Below, in pieces: positions 14,312 through 21,162 of a stretch of 30,959 nucleotides of DNA (the stretch's first letter is position 1; each line of letters starts with the position of its first letter). The translations under genes were made by a program, and so were the position numbers. Source of the DNA: Allomeiothermus sp035760705 (lineage in GTDB: Bacteria; Deinococcota; Deinococci; Deinococcales; Thermaceae); assembly GCA_035760705.1 (NCBI GenBank), contig DASTSL010000061.1, forward strand, positions 1 to 30,959. The letters run 5' to 3'. The notes beneath the pieces are model-generated. The model saw nothing but the letters and a program-made list of their open reading frames with translations. It was not told where the DNA came from and did no database searches.

Positions 14312-14419
14312 AGCTCGAGGCGCGGTTCTACCAATCCCGTTGGGCGCCTCACGTCCCCTTCTTTTTTCCGAGCGAGGGAAAGGGGAGCTGATGAGTCTCA
14401 CCCCTGCGGAGGACAGCCG
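14312..14419 (+). promoter_or_regulatory. Structured gap between murB and ftsQ
   Basis: The largest non-coding gap inside the otherwise tightly packed cluster. GAGGCGC (14317-14323) pairs with GCGCCTC (14344-14350), and a T6 run (14362-14367) follows 11 nt later. A second imperfect pairing joins the CCCCTT at about 14355 with the AAGGGG just before 14385. This may attenuate transcription into ftsQ-ftsA-ftsZ or mark an internal promoter region. GGAGGA about 6 nt before ATG 14420 is the ftsQ ribosome site. Confidence 0.35.
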
Positions 14420-15049
14420 ATGATCGTTCGCCTCTTGTTGATCGTCCTGGGGCTGGCGACCGTGGGCGTGGCCAGCCGGGTACTCCTCCCCACCGAGGAG
14501 GTCATCGTGGCCGGGAACCGGCACCTCTCCGACGCCGAGATTCGCGCCCGCACCGGCCTCGAGCCGGGCACCCCCTGGCTGTGGGCCTGGCCCTACAAGC
14601 TGAAGGCGCTCGAGGGCGAGCCCTGGGTCAAACAGGTACGTTTGGAACGCCCCAAAGCGGGTAAACTGCGGATCATTCTGGAAGAACGCCAACCCATCGC
14701 CACCTTGGTGCGCGGAGAGAACCGGCAAGGGCTCGCTGCCGACGGCACTTTCCTGCCGGGGGCGCCCTTGATCAGACCGGTGCTCGAGGGCGTGGGGGTG
14801 GTTCCAGTGGGGGATCTCTTGAGGTTGATCAAAGCCTTTCCCAAAGTGCAAAAGATAAGCTTCAATCCAGCCGGATATGGCTTAGAGTGGGAGGGTATGC
14901 GGGTTTGGGGGCCAAATGTCATGGAGTTGCAAAGGTGGGCACAAGGGAGCAGAATGGGCGCTAGCACCGGAACGGTGACAAGTGCTGGAACGATAACGAG
15001 CACCATGATGGTCAGCGTTTATTCGTGGGGGGTGAGCCAGCGCCGATGA
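14420..15049 (+). CDS. ftsQ: Cell division protein FtsQ
   Basis: Bitopic septum protein that links FtsL/FtsB and FtsW-FtsI. 209 residues: an N-terminal membrane segment (about residues 3-22), then a POTRA domain (EEVIVAGNRHLSDAEIRARTGLEPGTP, with PWVKQVRLERPKAGKLRIIL) and a reduced FtsQ beta-domain. It is shorter than most FtsQ proteins (about 250-280). The tail is Ser/Thr/Met-rich and low-complexity (ASTGTVTSAGTITSTMMV) and unlike the rest. Its stop overlaps the ATG of ftsA. The POTRA domain and position make the assignment good. Confidence 0.88.
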   Translation: MIVRLLLIVLGLATVGVASRVLLPTEEVIVAGNRHLSDAEIRARTGLEPGTPWLWAWPYKLKALEGEPWVKQVRLERPKAGKLRIILEERQPIATLVRGENRQGLAADGTFLPGAPLIRPVLEGVGVVPVGDLLRLIKAFPKVQKISFNPAGYGLEWEGMRVWGPNVMELQRWAQGSRMGASTGTVTSAGTITSTMMVSVYSWGVSQRR

Positions 15050-16284
15050 GCATCGTCGTAGGACTGGACGTTGGAACCACCAAAGTTTGCACGGTGATTG
15101 GCGAACTCTCGCCCGATGGCATTCTCGACATCATTGGCGAAGGCACCGTTCCGTCGCAGGGCCTCAAGCGGGGCGTGGTGGTCAACCTCGAGCGCACCTC
15201 GGAGGCCATCCGGCAAAGCCTCTTCCAGGCCGAGCGGGTGGCCGGGGTCAAGGCCGAGCGGGTCTACGTGGGGGTGGCCGGGACCCACGTCAAGAGCGTG
15301 ACCAGCCACGGCCTGGCGGCGATCCGGCGGGGCCAGAGCATCTCCGCAGCGGACGTGGAGCGGGCCATCGAGCAGGCCAAGGCCTATCCCTTCGACGGCG
15401 ACTACGAGCTGATCCATGCCCTGCCACTCGACTACCGGGTGGACGGGCAGGAAGGCATCAAAGACCCCATCGGGATGGCCGGGGTGCGGCTCGAGGTGGA
15501 CGTGCACCTTGTGGCGAGCGGGCGCGGCCCCCTCTCCAACTTGCGCAAAGCCGTCGAGGACAGCGGGGTGGAGCTGGCCGGGCTGGCCCTGCAATCCTAC
15601 GCCTCGGGGCTGGCCGTGCTGGCCCCCGAGGAGATGTCCATGACGGTGATGCTGGTGGACATCGGCGGGGGCACCACCGACGTGGCGGTGTTCAAGGGGG
15701 GTCGGCTCTCGCACTCGGCGGTGATCCCCTTAGGCGGCGACCACGTCACCCACGACATCACCCAGCTGCTCAAGATCCCCTTCGAGGAAGCCGAGCGGGT
15801 CAAGAAAAAGTATGGCGCGGCCCTGCCCGAGCTGGCCGACCCCGAGCTGGTGCTGGAGATCAATCAGGAAGGCGGCGTGGTGCCGGTGCCCGAGCTGGCC
15901 CGCATCATCCGTCCGAGGTTACGCGAGATCTTGCACATGGCCCGCTCGAGCGTAGACGAGGCTTTGGGGCCTCTCGAGATCAGCGTGGGCAAGGTGATCA
16001 TCACCGGCGGGACAGGATTAGTGCGGGGGGTGGAGGAGCTGGCCCGCAAACAGTTCAACTTGCCGGTGCGGCTGGGCCGCCCGATGGGGGTGAGCGGTCT
16101 GGTGGACGTGGTGGCCTCGCCCACCCACGCCACCGCGGTGGGGCTGGTGCGCTACGCCGCCTCGCGGGAAGCCAGCCAGCCGGTGAGCAAGAGCAGCTCC
16201 CGTACCCCTAAGCCGAGTCGCGCCGAAGAACCCAGCAGTGGGCTCTGGGAGCGTATCAAAGGCATGTTCAAGGACTTCTTTTGA
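15046..16284 (+). CDS. ftsA: Cell division protein FtsA
   Basis: Actin-like ATPase that tethers FtsZ filaments to the membrane. 412 residues. Actin-fold signatures: phosphate-1 GLDVGTTKVCTVIG (residues 5-18), phosphate-2 VDIGGGTTDVAVFKGG, and the adenosine loop IITGGTGLVRGVEELA. The SHS2 1C domain is present between them. The last residues (GLWERIKGMFKDFF) form the amphipathic membrane-targeting helix after a Ser/Pro linker. ATG 15046 overlaps the ftsQ stop; GTG 15025 would add seven residues and is less likely. Confidence 0.95.
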   Translation: MSIVVGLDVGTTKVCTVIGELSPDGILDIIGEGTVPSQGLKRGVVVNLERTSEAIRQSLFQAERVAGVKAERVYVGVAGTHVKSVTSHGLAAIRRGQSISAADVERAIEQAKAYPFDGDYELIHALPLDYRVDGQEGIKDPIGMAGVRLEVDVHLVASGRGPLSNLRKAVEDSGVELAGLALQSYASGLAVLAPEEMSMTVMLVDIGGGTTDVAVFKGGRLSHSAVIPLGGDHVTHDITQLLKIPFEEAERVKKKYGAALPELADPELVLEINQEGGVVPVPELARIIRPRLREILHMARSSVDEALGPLEISVGKVIITGGTGLVRGVEELARKQFNLPVRLGRPMGVSGLVDVVASPTHATAVGLVRYAASREASQPVSKSSSRTPKPSRAEEPSSGLWERIKGMFKDFF

Positions 16285-16300
16285 GGTAAAGGAGCTATTC

Positions 16301-17365
16301 ATGGACGGAGCCGTCATTAAGGTCATCGGGCTGGGTGGGGCCGGCAACAACGCCGTCAACCGCATGATCGAGTCGGGGCTTTCCGGCGTAGAGTTTATCG
16401 CCGCCAACACCGACGCGCAGGTCTTGGCGAAAAGCCTGGCCGACATCCGGGTGCAACTGGGCGACAAGCTCACCCGCGGCCTGGGGGCCGGGGCCAACCC
16501 GGAGATCGGGGAGAAAGCCGCGCTCGAGGCCCAGGACCTGATCGCAGAGCACCTCGACGGCGCGGACTTGGTGTTCATCACCGCCGGGATGGGGGGTGGC
16601 ACCGGGACCGGCAGCGCCCCCATCGTGGCCGAGGTGGCCAAAAACCTGGGCGCCCTCACCGTGGGCGTGGTGACGCGGCCCTTTGCCTTCGAAGGCCCCA
16701 AGCGCTCGCGGGCCGCCGACGAGGGGATCAAGAAGCTGCGTGAACGGGTGGACGCGATGGTAGCGGTCTCCAACGACCGGCTCCTCACCGCCATCGACAA
16801 AAAAGTAGCCCTCAAGGACGCCTTCCTGATCGCCGACCGGGTGCTCTACCACGGGGTCAAGGGCATCACCGACGTGATCAACCTGCCGGGTCTGATCAAC
16901 GTGGACTTCGCCGACGTGCGGACCCTGCTCGAGGACGCCGGACCGGTGCTGATGGGGATCGGCGCGGGCCGCGGCGAGAACAAGGTCGAAGAGGCCGCCC
17001 GCACCGCTACCCAGAGCCCCTTGCTGGATCGCTCCATCGAGGGAGCCCGCCGCCTGCTCCTGAACGTGGTGGGCTCGGAAGACCTCTCGCTGATGGAAGC
17101 CGCCGCCGTGGTCGAGCACATCCGCGAGGCTACCGGCAACGAGGACGTGGACATCCTCTACGGGGTGACCTACGACGAGCGGGCCCAGGACGAGCTGCGG
17201 GTGATCCTGATCGCCACCGGCTTCGGCGACAGCTCGGTGATCGCCAAGCCCGCCGGAGCCCGCCTGGTGGACTTTCCCACCAGCGGGGTAGATATCACCA
17301 ACTTCGAGATTCCGGCCTTTATCCGCTACGGCGACGGGGATTACCCACCCAAGCGGGGGAACTGA
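16301..17365 (+). CDS. ftsZ: Cell division GTPase FtsZ
   Basis: Tubulin-like GTPase that forms the Z ring. 354 residues. GTP-binding signature GGGTGTG (residues 98-104) and T7 catalytic loop N200-VDFAD205 are intact. The N-terminus GGAGNNAVNRMI is canonical. The C-terminal linker is very short, and the conserved tail that binds FtsA is recognisable as FEIPAFIRYGDGDY, ending nine residues later. ATG 16301 has AAAGGAG about 6 nt upstream, 16 bp after ftsA. It is the last gene of the cluster. Confidence 0.97.
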   Translation: MDGAVIKVIGLGGAGNNAVNRMIESGLSGVEFIAANTDAQVLAKSLADIRVQLGDKLTRGLGAGANPEIGEKAALEAQDLIAEHLDGADLVFITAGMGGGTGTGSAPIVAEVAKNLGALTVGVVTRPFAFEGPKRSRAADEGIKKLRERVDAMVAVSNDRLLTAIDKKVALKDAFLIADRVLYHGVKGITDVINLPGLINVDFADVRTLLEDAGPVLMGIGAGRGENKVEEAARTATQSPLLDRSIEGARRLLLNVVGSEDLSLMEAAAVVEHIREATGNEDVDILYGVTYDERAQDELRVILIATGFGDSSVIAKPAGARLVDFPTSGVDITNFEIPAFIRYGDGDYPPKRGN

Positions 17366-17391
17366 ATCAACGGTAACCGGGCCCAGAGCAC

Positions 17392-17442
17392 CGAGCACCG
17401 GAAACACCGGAGCCCTGAGCCCGGAAACCGGTGCTCGATTTT
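17392..17442 (+). terminator. Hairpin plus T-run overlapping the ruvC start
   Basis: CGAGCACCGG (17392-17401) pairs perfectly with CCGGTGCTCG (17428-17437), enclosing 26 nt that contain further CCGG motifs, and TTTT (17439-17442) follows at once. It looks like the terminator of the dcw transcript, but it ends one base before ATG 17443 of ruvC, so it could also govern ruvC expression. Confidence 0.5.
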
Positions 17443-17934
17443 ATGATCGTCCTCGGCATCGACCCCGGCATCACCAATATGGGCCTGGGCGTGGTGGAGC
17501 AGGTCGGCAAGACCCACAAGCTGCTCCACGCTCGGCTGGTCAAGACCACCCACGGCGACCCGGCCCCCCAGCGGATCGGGGAGATTTTTCAGAACCTGCG
17601 TATCGTCATCGCAGAGTTTCGCCCGCAGGCCATCGCCGTGGAGGAGCAGTTCTTCTACCGCCAAAACGAGCTTTCCTACAAGGTGGGCTGGGCCATGGGG
17701 GCGGTGTTCGTCGCCGCCAACGAGTGGGGGCTCGAGGTCTACGGCTATGGGCCGATGAAGGTCAAGCAAGCTCTGGTCGGCTACGGTCACGCCGAGAAAG
17801 AGCAGGTGGCCTTCATGGTGCGGGCCATCCTGGGGCTCAAGGAGAATCCCAAACCCACCCACGTGGCCGACGCTCTGGCCATCGCCCTGACCCACCTGTT
17901 TTACATGGGCCGGGGCGGCGGAAACCGGATCTAA
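17443..17934 (+). CDS. ruvC: Holliday junction resolvase RuvC
   Basis: Dimeric RNase H-fold endonuclease that cuts Holliday junctions with RuvAB. 163 residues. Metal-binding residues are visible: D7 (LGIDPG), E67 (AVEEQFF), H140 and D143 (THVADALAIA). The histidine at the third site is the Thermus-type arrangement. ATG 17443 gives the conserved MIVLGIDPGITN start; GTG 17431 would add four residues and lies inside the hairpin. It follows ftsZ by 77 bp and is followed by a long non-coding gap, so it is probably a separate transcript. Confidence 0.96.
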   Translation: MIVLGIDPGITNMGLGVVEQVGKTHKLLHARLVKTTHGDPAPQRIGEIFQNLRIVIAEFRPQAIAVEEQFFYRQNELSYKVGWAMGAVFVAANEWGLEVYGYGPMKVKQALVGYGHAEKEQVAFMVRAILGLKENPKPTHVADALAIALTHLFYMGRGGGNRI

Positions 17935-18259
17935 AGGCGAGGGCGTAAGCAGGAATCGTGCCAGCGAAATAGCAAAAGCGGCAGGCCCGAGGGGGCCACA
18001 ACCGATGGCCGCTGTGATTTAGCTGAAGACCGCTATAGGCCGCTGATACGACCCGGCTCAACCTGCCTGAGTCAAACGCGGGCTCGAGCCCTAAGGCGAC
18101 GTTTGGGCGACAGGGATTTGTAATGCTCGAGCCGCAGAACTCGAGGAGGCCGAGATGGGAGAAGGAAGCCGGACCACGAACACCCTCGAAACAAAACCTC
18201 CCCGACGAGGTTCAAACTGGACGGCTCGCCGAGGAGTGCTCGAGTATATTCGGGTCAAC
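17935..18259 (+). promoter_or_regulatory. Structured leader region of the outer-membrane gene
   Basis: About 220 bp up to 18154 have no gene. Nested pairing is visible: AGCGGC (17977-17982) with GCCGCT (18008-18013) enclosing GGCCC-gagg-GGGCC (17984-17997); GGCCGCTG is repeated about 30 bp later. From 18155 the frame of the next gene is already open and has a strong GAGGAGG (18143-18149), while TATATT (18245-18250) lies 9 nt before ATG 18260. It may hold a structured RNA or a short leader ORF; I do not recognise a known riboswitch. Confidence 0.35.
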
Positions 18260-19627
18260 ATGACGATGCACCGATGGTTCGCCTTCCTCCTGATCCTGGG
18301 CTTGGCCTCGGGCCTGGCCCAGAGCGTCCGCACCCAAGGTCTGGGCGGGCTCTTGCTCCCCGGCCCCGAAGCCGCCCGCTACAACCCGGCCTACGCCGCC
18401 TACCCGGCGGGCAACTACGGGTATAACGAAGGCTTCCGGCTCCCGATCGGTCTGCTGGGCTTCTTGCGGCAGAGCGCCAACCCGTTCAACTACTTCTTCA
18501 ACAAAGAGGCTTTCTTTGACAAGACCAATGGCTTTGACCTGCTGACTTTTTACGACCAGCTCATCTATCTGGACTCCTTCTTGCTGAACCCGGCCCGTAG
18601 CCCCGATGAGGTGGTCTTTACCCTGCTGCCCAGCGGGATCAGCATCACCGATGGCCAGGGGAACCGGCTGCGCACCAACTTCTCGCTGGGGACGGGCGGC
18701 AGTGCTCCCACCTCGCTCACGCCCCCTCCCCTCTTCGGCATCCCCCTTCCGCTCCCGGTGCCGGGGCTATCTCTCGAGCTGGGCCTCTTCCTCGGCACCG
18801 ACGGCCTCAGCATCACCCCCAGCGACACCCTGCGGAGGGCCCTGGCGAGCGGCAAGGTGGACCCCAACACCGAATACAGCCTCACCGGCAGCGGCAACGC
18901 CCAGGCCGGGATTAGCCTGGGGATGGCCTACGCCGCCGCGCTTCCCACCGTTCCAGGGCTCGAGGGTCAGCTCTACGGCGGAGTGCGCGGCGAGGGCTTC
19001 TACGGGCTGGGCTACGCCGAAGCCAACGCCACCGCCAAGGCCCGCACCGACGACCAGGGGCAGTTCGACACCAACGGGACCTCCTACACCACCAAGCTCT
19101 TCTATAGCTATGTCGGAAACGGCACCGGTTTCGGGGTGCGGGCCGACGTGGGTCTGGCGCTCGATTACCCCCTGGTGGGCAGCGGCCAGGACAAAAACGC
19201 CCGGCTGACGGTGGGCCTGGGCATCCGCAACCTGGTGGGCTTCAGCCGCTGGCAGGGCTCGGAGGTCTCGCTGGACTCGAGCGGAACCTCGAGCGCCCCC
19301 CAACCCGCCACCCGCAGCAGCGGCGGGTTCAGACCGGCCTTCTACCTCAACGGGGCCTACCAGAGCCCGCTCGAAGTGGGCAACCTCCTGGTGGGGGCGG
19401 ACTTGCTTTTGGACGGAGCCTTGAGCGGGCACGTAGGGCTCGAGTACGGCCTGGGTCCGGCCCGTCTACGGGGCGGGGTGGGTTACGAGGGCGGGCTGGT
19501 CTTCGGGCTGGGTGGGGGGTTTCAAACCGGAGGGTTTAGCCTGGATACCGCGCTCACCACCCATCAGGCCCCCTTCTTCGGCGGCTTGGTGTACGGCCTG
19601 GCCCTCAGCCTGGGGTTTAGCTTTTAG
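18260..19627 (+). CDS. Predicted outer-membrane beta-barrel protein
   Basis: 455 residues from ATG 18260. It has a signal peptide (MTMHRWFAFLLILGLASGLAQS) followed by a Gly/Tyr/Leu-rich protein of alternating amphipathic strands, and it ends in a strand with terminal phenylalanine (LVYGLALSLGFSF), the usual C-terminal signal of outer-membrane barrels. The front part (GLGGLLLPGPEAARYNPAYAAYPAGNYG) resembles PorV/TraF-type barrel proteins, but this is a loose impression. An upstream start, ATG 18155, has an excellent ribosome site but would put 35 charged residues before the signal peptide; I prefer 18260, where TATATT 9 nt upstream suggests an almost leaderless mRNA. Two lipoprotein genes follow, so an envelope complex is plausible. 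Confidence 0.7.
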   Translation: MTMHRWFAFLLILGLASGLAQSVRTQGLGGLLLPGPEAARYNPAYAAYPAGNYGYNEGFRLPIGLLGFLRQSANPFNYFFNKEAFFDKTNGFDLLTFYDQLIYLDSFLLNPARSPDEVVFTLLPSGISITDGQGNRLRTNFSLGTGGSAPTSLTPPPLFGIPLPLPVPGLSLELGLFLGTDGLSITPSDTLRRALASGKVDPNTEYSLTGSGNAQAGISLGMAYAAALPTVPGLEGQLYGGVRGEGFYGLGYAEANATAKARTDDQGQFDTNGTSYTTKLFYSYVGNGTGFGVRADVGLALDYPLVGSGQDKNARLTVGLGIRNLVGFSRWQGSEVSLDSSGTSSAPQPATRSSGGFRPAFYLNGAYQSPLEVGNLLVGADLLLDGALSGHVGLEYGLGPARLRGGVGYEGGLVFGLGGGFQTGGFSLDTALTTHQAPFFGGLVYGLALSLGFSF

Positions 19628-19636
19628 GAGATCACG

Positions 19637-20218
19637 ATGCAGCTTCGCTACCTACTCCCGCTGCTCCTGCTCGCCACCGCGTGCAGCGCCCACACGCTCA
19701 CCACCATCAAGACCGACATCGTGCCCTTCATCCCCGAGGGGAGTCGTTCGGGCGAGATCAACGTCACCAGCACCAGCTATATCCCCTCGGAGGCCGGTCA
19801 GGCCATCAGCCTCAACCTGGGCGACACCCTCAAGGTGCTCGAGGAGGCCCGCATCAAGATTCGGGTGAGGCTGGAAAATACCGGCAGCGTGCCCAACGAC
19901 GTGAGCGTGATGGCCCGCATCGCCCCGGTCTCGGATAGCACCAACATCTTCGACGGGGGAAGCAACACCGACTGCCGGACCAATGACTGTCTGTTGGGCC
20001 AGGGCAGCCTGACCCTGCCATCGGGAAGCAACAACGCCGGGGTGATCGAGATCGAAGTGCCCCTCACCCCCACCGAAAAGCCCTCGGCGCTCGAGCTGAT
20101 CAAGAGCGGGCAGTTCCGCATCGGGCTGCGCCTGCAGATGAACGGCTCGCTGCGCTACGGGCTCGAGCAAGGCGAACTCACCGTGCAGGCCCGGCTCTTC
20201 CAACTGCTCAACCGCTGA
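19637..20218 (+). CDS. Small lipoprotein, unknown function
   Basis: 193 residues with a lipoprotein signal (MQLRYLLPLLLLATAC, Cys16). The mature part is predicted all-beta, with KIRVRLENTGSVPNDVSVMARIAPV, and a possible disulfide loop (Cys-Arg-Thr-Asn-Asp-Cys). Near its end are RIGLRLQMNGSLRYGLEQGELTVQ-type paired strands. It starts 10 bp after the barrel gene with GGAG 6 nt before ATG 19637, so the two are one operon. It shares its overall plan with the next gene (lipobox, about 190 residues, beta-rich, ending in a hydrophobic strand), which suggests a duplication or paralogous pair. Confidence 0.75.
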   Translation: MQLRYLLPLLLLATACSAHTLTTIKTDIVPFIPEGSRSGEINVTSTSYIPSEAGQAISLNLGDTLKVLEEARIKIRVRLENTGSVPNDVSVMARIAPVSDSTNIFDGGSNTDCRTNDCLLGQGSLTLPSGSNNAGVIEIEVPLTPTEKPSALELIKSGQFRIGLRLQMNGSLRYGLEQGELTVQARLFQLLNR

Positions 20219-20310
20219 GCGCAGGCGAGCTAAAGGAGAGATTAAGGTCCATCGTCACCCGAACGCCTTGGGCGCCCCGGTAAAGGTTAAGCTGGGGGCT
20301 GGGGGGAATC

Positions 20311-20868
20311 ATGCGACGTTGGATTTTCGGTTTAGCGGGATTGTTGCTCCTCAGCGCGTGTAGCGCCCTGCCCGTGCCCATCAACCTGCTCAACTATCTG
20401 GGGGCCGACAAGAGCGGGTCTTTCCAACAACCGCTGCCCGCGGGGAACGTGGAGTTCGAGCGCCCGTTGCCGGACAAAAGCGGCTACAGCCTGGACTTCA
20501 GCCGGGAACAGCTCTACTCGGTGCGGGGAGTGCGGGTCGAGTACGGGGCCACGGTCAGCTACACCGGCCAGACTTTGCTCTCAGGGGACGTGAGCGTGCA
20601 GGCCTATCTGGCCCCGGTGAACGGCGAAGACCTCTGGCAGGACAAGTACAAGCTGGGCGACCCGCAAAACCTCCAACTGGCGCAGGGGCAGTCCTTGCTC
20701 AAGCTGGCCGGTTCGGTCCAGCTCAACAACGACCAGGTCAAGGCCCTCAACGCGAAGAAGCTGCGCTTCGGGGTCTACGCCAAGGGCACTGCCTCCTCGA
20801 GCCAGGCCGCCACCGTGACCCTCAACTACGAAGTCACCAACCTGACCCTCAAGGTCGCCTTGTTCTGA
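20311..20868 (+). CDS. Small lipoprotein, unknown function
   Basis: 185 residues with a lipoprotein signal (MRRWIFGLAGLLLLSAC, Cys17). The mature region has a Ser/Gly/Pro-rich neck, then beta-strands (YSVRGVRVEYGATVSYTG, DVSVQAYLAPV, KLRFGVYAKGTASSSQ) and a final strand LTLKVALF. The features 'VQAYLAPV' and 'RFGVYAKG' run parallel to 'VMARIAPV' and 'RIGLRLQMNG' in the previous lipoprotein, supporting relatedness. It lies 92 bp after that gene, and a strong terminator follows, so it is the last member of the barrel-lipoprotein operon. Confidence 0.75.
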   Translation: MRRWIFGLAGLLLLSACSALPVPINLLNYLGADKSGSFQQPLPAGNVEFERPLPDKSGYSLDFSREQLYSVRGVRVEYGATVSYTGQTLLSGDVSVQAYLAPVNGEDLWQDKYKLGDPQNLQLAQGQSLLKLAGSVQLNNDQVKALNAKKLRFGVYAKGTASSSQAATVTLNYEVTNLTLKVALF

Positions 20869-20884
20869 AGATAGTTTTTGACCT

Positions 20885-20913
20885 CGAGCCCCCGCTTGGG
20901 GGCTCGGTTTTTT
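20885..20913 (+). terminator. Rho-independent terminator
   Basis: Stem CGAGCCCCC (20885-20893) with GGGGGCTCG (20898-20906), loop GCTT, then GTTTTTT. It closes the barrel-lipoprotein transcript 17 bp after the last stop. Confidence 0.93.
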
Positions 20914-21162
20914 GATCAGAGCGCCCTTCTACAGGGATAGGAAAGAGGCTAAGTGCGCCCACGGTAGCAGGGTCGGGTTGAGCGGCGCAAGGGTGAATTC
21001 CGAAATTTGCTGTGGCGCGGCCTCCTCTGCCACCCCTCCCCCATCCCGTTGCTATCGTGGAGATACTTAGAAATGCAGGGCTTCGTGTCCGCTCTTGCCC
21101 CCCGACACCAACCGACCACTTAGGATAGAGCCTTCGGCATTCAACGTTTAACCTCCAGCTTT
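20914..21162. other. Intergenic region between convergent genes
   Basis: About 250 bp between the plus-strand terminator and the 3' end of herA. No convincing gene, RNA or repeat was seen. No clear terminator for herA was found here. Confidence 0.4.

Noticed and set aside
17935..18154. Known riboswitch (cobalamin, c-di-GMP or similar) in the leader
   Set aside because: Hairpins are present, but I could not match any conserved core sequence.
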